DNA of 64,000 bases from Nematocida ironsii. Lineage: Eukaryota; Microsporidia. Below, piece after piece: positions 28,973 through 38,684 of this stretch (position 1 is the stretch's first letter; each line of letters begins with the position of its first letter). The notes beneath the pieces are model-generated. The model did not search any database. It saw nothing but the letters and a program-made list of their open reading frames with translations, and was not told the origin of the DNA. The stretch is taken from positions 1-64,000 of the forward strand of contig LTDK01000102.1 of NCBI GenBank assembly GCA_001642415.1, written 5' to 3'. The position numbers were made by a program, and so were the translations under genes.

Positions 28973-31636
28973 TTAGCTAAAGTATAGACAAGTAGAATTC
29001 AGTTGGTATTTCTGGTAGTAAGTTATCTTAAAAATGAGCTTTTCATTTTTTGAGAGTTTTTTTACTGGAGTCATTTCTTCTAGCTGAGTCTGTTTAATTG
29101 AAGATGCTCTGATTAGGACACTCTCCTCTAGGCCGTATAATCTTTTTAGTTCCATAGCTGTCTTTTTTGTCTCCAAATCAATCATAAATGGGTATCCAAC
29201 GGTTTCACTGCTGTACCTCATGGCAGCTTCTATTTTTATTTTCTTATCTATCTCTTGGACAGTTAAGAATGCCAAGTTATTTAGGCTGATTCTTGTACTT
29301 GTTGGTTTATACGTGGTGATTTGTTCTACTTTCGGGTATGCTTTAAGAATGCGAGTATCTGGGGTTATACTTTCATTCTTCACACCGAGTGTAGAGAGGA
29401 CTTCTTCTGCCGTAACCATATCTGAGAGGATATACGCATGTCTTTCAATGAGGTTGATATTTTCAGTTTTATCACCAAGTGCTAAAAGGTACACTAGAAC
29501 CATGTTCTTCTCTAGTTCTAAATATATCACATTCTCAGTCATTTCTGTTATTTTAAACCTGTCTGATTTCATGGACTTTTGAAGGATTTCTTGTATTTCA
29601 TTCTTGGTGGTTTTAGAAGGTACCCAATAATTACTTATGGGCGTATTATTGTGTACGACTGTATATATCTTATGGGATGAAAGTTGTGTGAAATACTCTG
29701 TCAGCACCTTTACACCCGCATCAAGTACAATTACACCAGAATCACCATTAAACAATTTCTTGAATGTGATATTATCCTCTATTTCTTTAGGTTTTCCATT
29801 TATCTCTGCGAATGGTGGTACGCTTAAGTTATGTCCTGCTTTAATCCATTCTTTAACACATGCATTCTTATTTACCACATGGACAGATTTTATGCCTATA
29901 AGCACCTTAAGGGAGTACTTCTGTCCCATTGCTGTTGTTTGTTTGATAAAAAGGACGAAAGAGTCTTCTTTCTTTATGTTTTTATCCGATTCTATCGCAA
30001 AAATACAGGAACTTTTAAGATCCGCAACTATTTCAGTGGGGTTTATCGGCTGTAACTGTGATTCACTACTATTTTCACTCAGCGTGTACAAAAGAACAGA
30101 ATCAATTGCTGTGTTTGGCTTTGAAAGAAGTTTTTTAGCTTGTGCTGCCACTTGATTATACGACTGGGAATTTTCAAGTTCTATCACACCCGGGTACGAT
30201 TTCAAGTACATCCGGCCTGGTGTAAAACATCCCATTCCCCAGTACCCATTCATTGCACCAGGCACGTATATTTCTAGCTTAGACTTAATTGAAAGAAACC
30301 TTTCCTTCTCCACACTCTGTTTTATTTCTTCAGGCACAGTTTCTACTGTACTATTAAGAAGAGTTTCCATCTGAGAAGTTCTTATGTATACCAAGTAATA
30401 AGCATTCGCTGCCTTTATCTTATTCTTATACCTATGCCTCCCACCAAATGTTTCTTGAATGGCTTCTTCCTCCATACACTTAGTCACATACGTATCATTG
30501 AATTTATACCACTCATCACCCTTCCTTATATACGCATAATAATGTCCTTCAGACATTCCACATCCCATATGAACATTCACAGAGTACAGAGTATACTTAT
30601 TATCAACACTTTTATCTGGTGTATACGGAGACAAGTCTAGGTCCTTAGGAAATGAATAATAATTATTCAATTTGTACACTTCCCCAGTTTCATAGTCCAT
30701 GTTAAACCTCTTCACCTGCAAAAACAGCACAGGTGGGAATGTCTTACAATAATCTGATTTAGTAGCCTCAACATACCCGTGCTTCTCACAGTGGTATAAA
30801 TTAGGTGCTTTCAAATGCATTGTACTTATATAATTATGAAGGGAATCTTCTAAAGATGTCCTTGAATTCTCCATGTACGGTAAGTCCATGACCAACTGTA
30901 AATCATTATATTTCTCAGTTATTTCTCTTATACACCCTTTCTCACACCTAATGGTTGTCCCTAACTCACCATAGAAAGTATCTTCAATATACTTAAAGAA
31001 TGGCGTGTTCTTTGCCTCTTTCTCTAAATCATCCAATAATGCTTTAAAGAATTCTTGTATATCCTGTTGTTCATCAATATCTTCATTCTTTAATTTGAAC
31101 GCATTTGTAAACTCTTTCGTATCAACGTACATCGTGTCCTTTGCTAGCTGATAAAACAATTTCTGCATTTGCACTGTTTTATCACCTGGTGGCTGTTTAA
31201 ATAACTCCTTAACAAACCCTTTCAAATGAAAGAGTGTCTGTATTATTGAGTTTAAGTAGCATGTAGCCCCTAAATTAATCAGTCCTGTATACGGTGTCTC
31301 TTTCTTTGCTTCATAACACCGAACAGCAGAGAGTATTTTTACCATTATTTTTTTCTTTTCTTTAGGTTGTACTTCCACTCCAAATTCCAACTGTGACCCA
31401 AACCCAAATGTCACTTTCTTTTCTTCAACCTCTCCATCTGCGTATTCAATAGTTAGAACATAATCTGTGAACACTTCAAATGTTAAATATCCAAAATATT
31501 CTAAGTACAGATAAGGCCTTTCCACTGAAATAAGGCACAATCTCCACGTATAATTATATGATGTAAAATACTCACTGAATATATTCTTATCTCCCCACTG
31601 ATGTTTTACCTTCCACTCGTAACAATAGTCATTCAT
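28973..31636 (-). CDS. UBP15: USP7/UBP15-type deubiquitinase
   Basis: An 887-residue ubiquitin-specific protease with the layout of USP7/Ubp15: a MATH/TRAF-like domain (about 3-108, beginning YEWKVKHQWGDKNIFS), the USP domain (115-420) and a long C-terminal region made of ubiquitin-like folds (about 460-870). The catalytic triad is intact: Cys126 in NLGATCYLNS, His365 in GMSEGHYYAY and Asp381 in FNDTYV. Human USP7 has 1102 residues and yeast Ubp15 1230, so about two UBL units may be missing. The family removes ubiquitin from many nuclear and peroxisomal clients. Its neighbour OTU1 is another deubiquitinase. Confidence 0.93.
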   Translation of the reverse strand: MNDYCYEWKVKHQWGDKNIFSEYFTSYNYTWRLCLISVERPYLYLEYFGYLTFEVFTDYVLTIEYADGEVEEKKVTFGFGSQLEFGVEVQPKEKKKIMVKILSAVRCYEAKKETPYTGLINLGATCYLNSIIQTLFHLKGFVKELFKQPPGDKTVQMQKLFYQLAKDTMYVDTKEFTNAFKLKNEDIDEQQDIQEFFKALLDDLEKEAKNTPFFKYIEDTFYGELGTTIRCEKGCIREITEKYNDLQLVMDLPYMENSRTSLEDSLHNYISTMHLKAPNLYHCEKHGYVEATKSDYCKTFPPVLFLQVKRFNMDYETGEVYKLNNYYSFPKDLDLSPYTPDKSVDNKYTLYSVNVHMGCGMSEGHYYAYIRKGDEWYKFNDTYVTKCMEEEAIQETFGGRHRYKNKIKAANAYYLVYIRTSQMETLLNSTVETVPEEIKQSVEKERFLSIKSKLEIYVPGAMNGYWGMGCFTPGRMYLKSYPGVIELENSQSYNQVAAQAKKLLSKPNTAIDSVLLYTLSENSSESQLQPINPTEIVADLKSSCIFAIESDKNIKKEDSFVLFIKQTTAMGQKYSLKVLIGIKSVHVVNKNACVKEWIKAGHNLSVPPFAEINGKPKEIEDNITFKKLFNGDSGVIVLDAGVKVLTEYFTQLSSHKIYTVVHNNTPISNYWVPSKTTKNEIQEILQKSMKSDRFKITEMTENVIYLELEKNMVLVYLLALGDKTENINLIERHAYILSDMVTAEEVLSTLGVKNESITPDTRILKAYPKVEQITTYKPTSTRISLNNLAFLTVQEIDKKIKIEAAMRYSSETVGYPFMIDLETKKTAMELKRLYGLEESVLIRASSIKQTQLEEMTPVKKLSKNEKLIFKITYYQKYQLNSTCLYFS

Positions 31637-31736
31637 TTTATAAAAATAAGAAAATTAATTTGTTTTACTTATAATAAGAAAACTGTTTCAGATTAGAAAA
31701 TAACAAGAATACATTAAATTAAAGAATAATTAAAGA

Positions 31737-32160
31737 ATAATTAGATATACAGGAGTATACAGGACTAGACAGGGTCAGATAAGCATAGTAGTTATATACA
31801 GGATATATACAGGGTATATATTATTAGTAGGCATAGGCAGTAGTATTAGTAGTCATGGAGTGTATCATACTGTACTAGTAGTCATAGGTAGTCATGGAGT
31901 GTACTGGTAGGTATATGCAGTGGCATTAGTAGTCATGGAGTGTACTGGTAGTAATATACTGTGACAGGCTATGCTTATACTAATAGACTGTATTATACTG
32001 TACTGGTAGTATATTACTCTGATAATAATGAGCAGTGGCTGTGTTTATGGTATACTACACTGGTAGTCATACACTGTATTATACTAATTAGGTTGTATTA
32101 TACTGACAGTGGTAGACTGCACTAATTAGTCATATACTGTGTTATACTAATTATTCATAT
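31737..32160. repeat. Degenerate minisatellite
   Basis: Imperfect repeats of about 20-30 bp built on AGTAGTCATGGAGTGTACTG (clear copies near 31847-31930 and 31931-31955) and TATACAGGATATATACAGG near 31795. The remainder of the 600-bp gap between USP7 and the ABC transporter is AT-rich without a gene. Confidence 0.7.
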
Positions 32161-32194
32161 ACTGTTTGTTGTTATTTATACTGTATCAATGTGT

Positions 32195-32215
32195 AATAAC
32201 CCGATATAACCCTAA
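32195..32215. repeat. Paired decamer element, copy 3
   Basis: AATAACCCGATATAACCCTAA: two AACCC cores 10 bp apart. It lies 28 bp after the stop of the minus-strand ABC transporter gene. Confidence 0.8.
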
Positions 32216-32243
32216 TTATAATTATTCATTTACTGTACATTTA

Positions 32244-34670
32244 TTATTCTGTTAGTTTAGGTATTAAATATACATAAGAATAAATAAGTACCAGTATTAA
32301 TAATCCCATTGGGAGTATAAATAATATTATAATACTCTTTATAATGTACATTATAGAAATACTTTGTAATAGTACATTACCATTGAATATTTCATGTGGT
32401 AACTTACATAAACTTAGTACATTCTTTATATGGGATAAGAATGAACTTATGATTTCTGTCTCTCTCTCCTGGGTACACTTTGATTTAATTAATTTATGTA
32501 GGATATCCTGTAATTTACTTGAATTATCCTTATACTTACTCATATAAGTATCTGTTATTATAATACTCTCATTATATACGCATACTATCTGTAATAAATG
32601 AATAAAACAATTATGTGGAGATATCTTATAAAGAACCCGTACACACCAGAATAATCCATGTATACACGTTAATAATAAAGAAGTCTCATGATTTAACCCA
32701 AACATACTCCGTATACCATCCATGAATAATGAATTTTCCATACGGAATACTCCAATATCATTTATAAATACATGCTTATACAGTGCTGGTTTTATATAAT
32801 TATATACACTCTCTGGTATAAGTATACATAATAATAAGATAATTTTATGTATATTGTATGTATACGGTATAAGGTGCAGTATTAATAAGTACATACTCAG
32901 TAGTACAGATGATATACACAATAAAGTAATTGATAATGTATGACTAATTCTTATATACTTCTTTATATTACTGTCTAAATATGCGTATATGAATATGTAT
33001 AAGGATACTTTACATATAAAAATAAGTAAAGTCTTCCTTATGAGTATATCAAGTACTTGTGATATTATGACATCTCCTGTTGTAAATTCATTCCTTTTTA
33101 TGCTTAGCTTACAATTCCTATAAAATTCATATTTATTCATACGCCCAGGGAGTACCACACTGAGTATATAAATAATCATAATTATTGGTGTGAATATATG
33201 CTGGAGTGTATGCACCCAGCAATTATTACTTATTATTCTTAAGATATTATCACAGTAAATTATACATGGACTATTTTCCGTATACTTTACATGATTAATA
33301 AGGCACTCCCTTATCATATGCAGTTTATATACTAAATCCATTGATGGAATATTTTCATATTTGAATATTTCATTTTTTATAAGAATATTTGAGAATAATA
33401 AGCATGTAATAACCACTCCAATGAATAAGCACAGTAGATGTACAGAAATATCCAGTAGTAAAGAACTCCCTTTAAATTGTTTATCAAAGTACGGCAATCT
33501 TCTTAATATTTGAAATACCTTAGTGTATGATATATGTACTTGTGATTTAATCCACCAAATACGGTCCTTATACTGTTTATTATGGAGTTTACTTGAGTTA
33601 ATAATCCTGTCTGATATTTCATTAAGTATTCTTATATTTACTGCATCCTGTTCATTATTACTTGTATTACTGCATAATTTTATTATGTAATTCATATGGG
33701 ATATATCTGATGGGAAGTATATCCCTTTATTAATGAAATAATCCTTTATGTTCTGTACACTACCAGAATAAATTACAGTTGATTTATGGATTATAATTGT
33801 ATAGTCCATTTGATTAAGTAAATCCACGGATGGTTCATGGATGGATATTAAATTCGTACTTTTAAATTTCTTCATTAAGAAAATAACCGTATTTATAATT
33901 TCTGAGCTAAGGTTTAAAAAGGGTTCATCCCATATGTTAAGCTTATTATTCCCCATAATCCCACATATTATAATTACTCTTCTTTTTTCATTTTCTGTAA
34001 GGTTTTTAAATAAAATGTTCTTGGCCTTTTCCGTGTGAAGTGCTTTTATGAGTGCATTTACATTCTGTGTACTTATATTCCTGCATTTTGCGACTGAGTG
34101 GACTACGCTGTACATTGGGATATTCTTATAATTTATTACTGTATGTTCGATATAATTCACATTTAAGAACCATTCACTCGTATTCCTTATGGATAATTCA
34201 TTAGTTTCATTCTTTACAAATACGTCTCCGCATACGGTATGACCAGAATGAGTCAGTCCAGCTAAACTCTCCATTAAACTTACTTTCTCAATCTGACTTA
34301 TCCCCATGAGGCATACGAGTTTCCCTTCTGGGATGGATAATGAAACCCTTTTAAGTAAGCACATTCCATCTTCATTGATTATTTCATAATTATTCATTTT
34401 TATTAATGGGGTTATTTCATTATTCATTAACTCATGCGTACTCTTGAAATAATTTGGCAAGTACTTCATGGATTTACATACTTTATCCTTTATGCGTATG
34501 GGATTATCAGATGACTTACTTGGTCTGTCAAATATTCTGTTTATTTGAGGATCCCCATGTATACTTGATAAAACATCAGAATTATTTAAATTTCCAGTAT
34601 TCTTGGTTATTTCCTGGATATTCTCTATTTCTTCAATGTTTAATATTATCTCTTCCTTATCCTTCTTCAT
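32244..34670 (-). CDS. ABCG-type half transporter with degenerate ATP site
   Basis: An 808-residue ABCG (White/PDR-type) half transporter: cytosolic nucleotide-binding domain first (about 90-330), then five to six membrane spans (about 400-640 and 785-805). The ATP site is unusual. Walker A reads GISQIEKVSLM (123-133), keeping the lysine but losing two of the glycines. The signature reads LTENE (224-228) in place of LSGGE. Walker B (LNIWDEP, 244-250) and the switch histidine (SIHEPS, His278) are kept. It may pair with a normal half transporter, act with a single working site, or have a non-transport role. The open frame is intact over 2.4 kb, so it is not a pseudogene. A paired AACCC element follows the stop. 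Confidence 0.8.
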   Translation of the reverse strand: MKKDKEEIILNIEEIENIQEITKNTGNLNNSDVLSSIHGDPQINRIFDRPSKSSDNPIRIKDKVCKSMKYLPNYFKSTHELMNNEITPLIKMNNYEIINEDGMCLLKRVSLSIPEGKLVCLMGISQIEKVSLMESLAGLTHSGHTVCGDVFVKNETNELSIRNTSEWFLNVNYIEHTVINYKNIPMYSVVHSVAKCRNISTQNVNALIKALHTEKAKNILFKNLTENEKRRVIIICGIMGNNKLNIWDEPFLNLSSEIINTVIFLMKKFKSTNLISIHEPSVDLLNQMDYTIIIHKSTVIYSGSVQNIKDYFINKGIYFPSDISHMNYIIKLCSNTSNNEQDAVNIRILNEISDRIINSSKLHNKQYKDRIWWIKSQVHISYTKVFQILRRLPYFDKQFKGSSLLLDISVHLLCLFIGVVITCLLFSNILIKNEIFKYENIPSMDLVYKLHMIRECLINHVKYTENSPCIIYCDNILRIISNNCWVHTLQHIFTPIIMIIYILSVVLPGRMNKYEFYRNCKLSIKRNEFTTGDVIISQVLDILIRKTLLIFICKVSLYIFIYAYLDSNIKKYIRISHTLSITLLCISSVLLSMYLLILHLIPYTYNIHKIILLLCILIPESVYNYIKPALYKHVFINDIGVFRMENSLFMDGIRSMFGLNHETSLLLTCIHGLFWCVRVLYKISPHNCFIHLLQIVCVYNESIIITDTYMSKYKDNSSKLQDILHKLIKSKCTQERETEIISSFLSHIKNVLSLCKLPHEIFNGNVLLQSISIMYIIKSIIILFILPMGLLILVLIYSYVYLIPKLTE

Positions 34671-34823
34671 ATTTAAGCATAAAAATATTTTACTTTATCA
34701 TGTGTTTTGGCGGGAATATTTTATCTATTAAAATCTTTGATATAATTATTTCTAATTAATTTTCATTAAAATTCTGTTATATTCATTAAATTTTTATTCA
34801 TTTTTATTCATATTCTGGTTAAT

Positions 34824-36575
34824 TTATGGGTTAAGTACACTTTCTGTTGTATTCAGTATATTACTCACAGAGACTTCTTTAATTTCTATGGAATAATATG
34901 CTTTAATAATCCCTATACTAATTAGAGTAATAAACCCAATTATCATAAATGTCAATGTAAGGTAATCAAACCATCTCTTATTATGAGTATGCCTATTAGT
35001 GATTATAAATATAGAAGGCACTAAAATAGAAATAAATGATGATACAACAGCACCTGTCACTTGAATGATTATATTTAGATCGATTTCTAGCATAACAATT
35101 AATGTAGTAATACTGAACAGGACAGTTCCAACAACGTACCTTAGAAGTACTTTAGAATTCCCTGGGGATTCATCCGTTTTATTACTTGTACGTATGGAAT
35201 TACTTTCAAACCATTTTGAAATACTTTCAGGTAAGTAAGAAATAATCTTCATAAACAGGTTTGGAATACTTTCTGTAAATATTTTCTTAATGAAATCCGT
35301 TATATTTAAAATAACTGAATTTTTAATAGAGAATATTCTTATAACCATTGAATTATTAATAATTCTCTGTATGAATTGCATAGTTAATGTTCTATATGAG
35401 AACATATGCCACATGAATGAGTTCAGAAGGATAATACTCATTGCTAATTTAAACACAGAAATAAGAGTCTGTGCCATAATATAAACAGTATTATGATCAG
35501 TATCATGCTTATTAGAATCCAGTACTAATGAAATACTCGTGAGTATATTACTATTCGCACCATTAAATTCATTTGCTCTGACTAAAAAGTATCCTTCCAT
35601 CCCTATTATAAAGAACAAGATGTACACCAATGTATTACTTATAAGTACAGGGTATAAAGCACTCTTCTTTGTACTTATTCTTACTTTACTCATATACACA
35701 GGAATATTATAATGTGAATTTATGGCAAAGAACACAGTAGCAACAGCCCCAAAGAATTTCAGCACAGAAGGATCCTTCCCTATGACTAAATACTTCAATG
35801 TATCTGTACTTGGAATATTTGGTTTAAACACTGTATATACAATTACCATGAATATTGCGAGTACCACTGACAGGAGTACAATTGAAATATTCGTGATTAT
35901 TTGAATATTCTTGGTATCCCCTGGTGATTCTATCACAGAGTACCACCAAAGAACAATAATCATTAATAATGATGCTATCCCTTTGATTATATTTATATTC
36001 TGGTTACTTATACTTAATACATCCCCAAATAAGAATTCTATGTTATTATACGTCCATTCCCATATGAGTGTCTGGTATATTATTGTTGTTATTAGCATTA
36101 GTGTCACTAATAGTACTGTAAATAGTACATGAAGGAATCTTGGCCGTAAATTTGCAAAGCTAACGTATGTTACTTCATTTTTATTATGCACTACTTGGTC
36201 AGTCACTATTTCATTCTTTCTACCTCTAAATACTGACTCAGTTATTGAAACAATCCCTATATAAGAGAGTATACTTGCTATAATAAATGAAAGGATTCCT
36301 CCATTTGTTAATGCACTGTGTATAAACAGTACTCCTGACCCGATTATTGAACTAATTATAGTAAAGTATAACTCTTTCCCTTTTAAATAATTATGTACTG
36401 GTTGTTTTATACTCTCTCCATCTACAGATATTATCGCATCCTCACTATTTCTGGTTATATCCTCTACTACTGAATTATTTAATGGTATACTTTCTTGTAT
36501 ATTACTGCTTCTATGCATATTATTTATAGATACTGTATTGGACAAATCTTCTGGAATTCTATCTATATCTTCCAT
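34824..36575 (-). CDS. AAAP-family amino acid transporter
   Basis: A 583-residue multi-pass transporter of the amino acid/auxin permease family (AVT/SLC32/36/38). The N-terminal 65 residues are polar. The first span opens with the family signature IISSIIGSGVLFIHSALTNGG (about 72-92), which corresponds to the GxGxL...AxxxxG substrate motif of TM1. About ten to eleven spans follow. A 90-residue hydrophilic stretch near 420-475 forms an extra loop before the last three spans. Fungal AVT proteins export or import neutral amino acids across vacuolar membranes; in microsporidia similar proteins are thought to take up host amino acids at the plasma membrane. The substrate cannot be read from sequence. 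Confidence 0.85.
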   Translation of the reverse strand: MEDIDRIPEDLSNTVSINNMHRSSNIQESIPLNNSVVEDITRNSEDAIISVDGESIKQPVHNYLKGKELYFTIISSIIGSGVLFIHSALTNGGILSFIIASILSYIGIVSITESVFRGRKNEIVTDQVVHNKNEVTYVSFANLRPRFLHVLFTVLLVTLMLITTIIYQTLIWEWTYNNIEFLFGDVLSISNQNINIIKGIASLLMIIVLWWYSVIESPGDTKNIQIITNISIVLLSVVLAIFMVIVYTVFKPNIPSTDTLKYLVIGKDPSVLKFFGAVATVFFAINSHYNIPVYMSKVRISTKKSALYPVLISNTLVYILFFIIGMEGYFLVRANEFNGANSNILTSISLVLDSNKHDTDHNTVYIMAQTLISVFKLAMSIILLNSFMWHMFSYRTLTMQFIQRIINNSMVIRIFSIKNSVILNITDFIKKIFTESIPNLFMKIISYLPESISKWFESNSIRTSNKTDESPGNSKVLLRYVVGTVLFSITTLIVMLEIDLNIIIQVTGAVVSSFISILVPSIFIITNRHTHNKRWFDYLTLTFMIIGFITLISIGIIKAYYSIEIKEVSVSNILNTTESVLNP

Positions 36576-36937
36576 ATTTCAAAATAAATATTTACTGTAC
36601 AACTATTTATATGTTAATAATTAATTAAAAATATTTTATAATAAAAACATATCAGAGATATTTCCCATTTTGGACATATTTGCTGTTTTTTTACTAAAAT
36701 ATCATTTTTAATTAATTATTTCCATTATTAGAAGTATTTTTAATGTTTTTTGTTATTATTTCTGTAAATTACACAAACATTCACAATTCTTATTCACATG
36801 ACAAGTGACAGCCCACAACAATGTAAACATTTTCAGAGTATTTCATACTCCAGTATAACCCAGAATAAAAATACACCAGGACGACTCTTTGCATTATATT
36901 ATACGGCATGAGCACATTCTGTCTGTATAAAAGAAAA
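36576..36937. other. Intergenic region upstream of tRNA-Val
   Basis: About 360 bp of AT-rich DNA between the divergent transporter start and the tRNA gene. ATAACCCAGAATA at 36854-36866 resembles one half of the paired decamer element. No open frame is supported. Confidence 0.5.
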
Positions 36938-37009
36938 TGCTTTCGTCCGGGATCGAACCGGAGGCCTCATCCGTGTGAAGGATGCGTGATACCACTACAC
37001 CACGAAAGC
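36938..37009 (-). tRNA. tRNA-Val (anticodon CAC)
   Basis: A 72-base cloverleaf on the minus strand. The acceptor stem pairs GCTTTCG with CGAAAGC, with discriminator A. The anticodon stem CATCC/GGATG encloses loop TTCACAC, so the anticodon is CAC (valine). The T arm is TCCGG-TTCGATC-CCGGA. Box A (TGGTGTAGTGG) and box B (GGTTCGATCCC) are intact. There is no intron, and CCA is not encoded. Confidence 0.97.
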
Positions 37010-37055
37010 ACACACATATACGCCGAGTATATACATCGCATATATTTTTTTATTT

Positions 37056-37724
37056 ATGCATTTCTGTATAACTGGTGGTTCACATGGTCTTGGTAAATCC
37101 CTGTCCATCCATCTTCTACTGAATAATCATAAAGTAACAATAATTGATAAAGATACTCCATCCGTAAAGTGCACTTATATACACCATGATTTTACTGAGT
37201 ACTTAACCATCCCTGTACACTGTGATGTATTAGTAATAAACCATGCTACATTTAATGGATTTATTCCATTCTCTAATAATACGCAGGAGTATGTGGATGA
37301 TTACTTAATGATCAACTTATTATCACATATTCACTTAATTAAGCACTGTAAATATTCTAAACTTGTCCATATTAACAGTGTTTTAAGTATAGTTTCATTC
37401 CCAAATGTATCCTTATACAGTGCATCCAAAGGGTTCATGCATTCTTTTATAGAATCAATAAGAAGAGAAGGTGTCCCTGTCCTGAGTGTATACCCGTATA
37501 AGATAAATACTTCACTGTTTAAGGATGTACACTCTCCTTACGTCCTAGATAAAGACAAGATATCCAAAAGTATTTATACTTCTATTATACATAATCATAC
37601 GCACTTATACTTACCACGTATTTTCAAGTATTCTTATATATATACGGTCCTTCCATTTTTTATTCAGAATTGGATTATTTCTTTATTATACTATGCAATG
37701 TGTAATAATACCACACGGGCATAA
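37056..37724 (+). CDS. Short-chain dehydrogenase/reductase
   Basis: A 222-residue classical SDR. The nucleotide-binding motif TGGSHGLG is at residues 6-13, the first-strand acidic residue (IIDKD) suggests NAD(H) use, and INHAT stands at the NNAG place. The catalytic set is Ser (INSVLS), Tyr and Lys in YSASK (about 129-133). The C-terminal segment (LYLPRIFKYSYIYTVLPFF, about 190-208) is hydrophobic and resembles the membrane-associated tail of SDR16C/DHRS-type retinol or lipid dehydrogenases. A sphingolipid or lipid reductase role is possible; 3-ketosphinganine reductase was considered but not shown. The stop codon overlaps a paired AACCC element. Confidence 0.85.
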   Translation: MHFCITGGSHGLGKSLSIHLLLNNHKVTIIDKDTPSVKCTYIHHDFTEYLTIPVHCDVLVINHATFNGFIPFSNNTQEYVDDYLMINLLSHIHLIKHCKYSKLVHINSVLSIVSFPNVSLYSASKGFMHSFIESIRREGVPVLSVYPYKINTSLFKDVHSPYVLDKDKISKSIYTSIIHNHTHLYLPRIFKYSYIYTVLPFFIQNWIISLLYYAMCNNTTRA

Positions 37725-37740
37725 CCCGACATAACCCGAA
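37721..37740. repeat. Paired decamer element, copy 4
   Basis: ATAACCCGACATAACCCGAA overlaps the TAA stop codon of the SDR gene (37722-37724). It is inverted relative to the copy at 38234, so the two face each other across 500 bp. Confidence 0.8.
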
Positions 37741-37845
37741 TATCAGCACTATGACTCAGTCAAATAATAGGCTGGTATTATAACGCAGTAAATTTATGGT
37801 TATGATTATATTAACCCATGCCGATTAATCCATGAGGAGACTTAT

Positions 37846-37983
37846 ATGTCCATAATGTACACTAATTCTAGTATAGTTTCATTATTAAGTGTACTACTCT
37901 ATTTAGGCTTATACTACTATCTGAGTATAATAAATATCCCATTATATTCACTTTCTTTATTTTCTGGTTATGTAACAGGATGA
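37846..37983 (+). CDS. Possible 45-residue membrane microprotein
   Basis: An ATG-to-TGA frame between two paired decamer elements. Residues 10-34 are hydrophobic and Tyr/Leu-rich (IVSLLSVLLYLGLYYYLSII). The short N-terminus (MSIMYTNSS) and the end (FSGYVTG) are polar. This could be a small subunit of an ER complex; a distant resemblance to the first span of DPM2 was noted but is too weak to name. Chance is a serious alternative in AT-rich DNA. Confidence 0.3.
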   Translation: MSIMYTNSSIVSLLSVLLYLGLYYYLSIINIPLYSLSLFSGYVTG

Positions 37984-38233
37984 AGATGGCACTGTTTCTG
38001 GTGGTATGTCAATTATGATTAAATAATTTATTTTTTTCATAATTTATTCGTATTTATACCTTTAAAGTGAAGCTTATTTTCTTATATACTTCCTAATTAG
38101 GAATACTTTATTTCCTTATTAGGATTAGTATGTGAAGCTTATTTTTTATAAGTATAAAAGCAGATGGTTTTACTAAAATTATTTATAATTTTATTATTTA
38201 TTTAATCCATGAGTACAGTTGATAGATTATAAT

Positions 38234-38255
38234 TTAGGGTTATATCGGGTTATAA
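38234..38255. repeat. Paired decamer element, copy 5
   Basis: TTAGGGTTATATCGGGTTATAA, the reverse complement of the consensus. It overlaps the stop codon (38250-38252) of the minus-strand G-box gene, as copy 4 overlaps the SDR stop. Confidence 0.8.
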
Positions 38256-38651
38256 TATATCATATTCCTTATCTGATGATTTTATTACTATCTTACCATC
38301 TGGCATCCTTATTTCTTTAATACCGAATGGGAATGTTCTTTCTATTTGACCATTTTCAAATTCGTATGTTATTATTGACGTATTAATATCGTATAAGTAC
38401 TTATACTTCTTCTGCTTATGTATTACGTATACGGATCCATCTGATAGGGTGTACTTTACTTTATTACCCTTTACTTCTTCTTTACTTTTTACTTTTTTCT
38501 TACTGAGTACTTCTTCATATTCTGTGTTTAGTCTTTTTAGTCTGTCAATCTCCTCTTTTAAGATATCTGTTACTCTGACTTCTTTTTCTTCTTTTATTTT
38601 CCTTATTAGTCTGTCTATAACTGACAGTCTTTCCTTTAATATACTGTCCAT
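38250..38651 (-). CDS. G-box (CPAP/TCP10 C-terminal type) protein
   Basis: A 133-residue protein with a charged coiled-coil half (1-60, RLIRKIKEEKEVRVTDILKE...) and a beta-rich C-terminal half with the repeated turn pattern YTLSDGSVYVIH, ITYEFENGQIERTFPFG and IKEIRMPDGKIVI. This pattern is that of the G-box/TCP10_C domain of centriolar CPAP/SAS-4 proteins, an open beta sheet that in animals binds STIL. Microsporidia have spindle plaques, not centrioles, so a role at the spindle plaque or in another fibrous assembly is an inference. It is divergent from CCT3 with 33 bp between starts. Confidence 0.6.
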   Translation of the reverse strand: MDSILKERLSVIDRLIRKIKEEKEVRVTDILKEEIDRLKRLNTEYEEVLSKKKVKSKEEVKGNKVKYTLSDGSVYVIHKQKKYKYLYDINTSIITYEFENGQIERTFPFGIKEIRMPDGKIVIKSSDKEYDIL

Positions 38652-38684
38652 TCTTTTTATTTAGAAGTAAAAGTTTTAATAATT

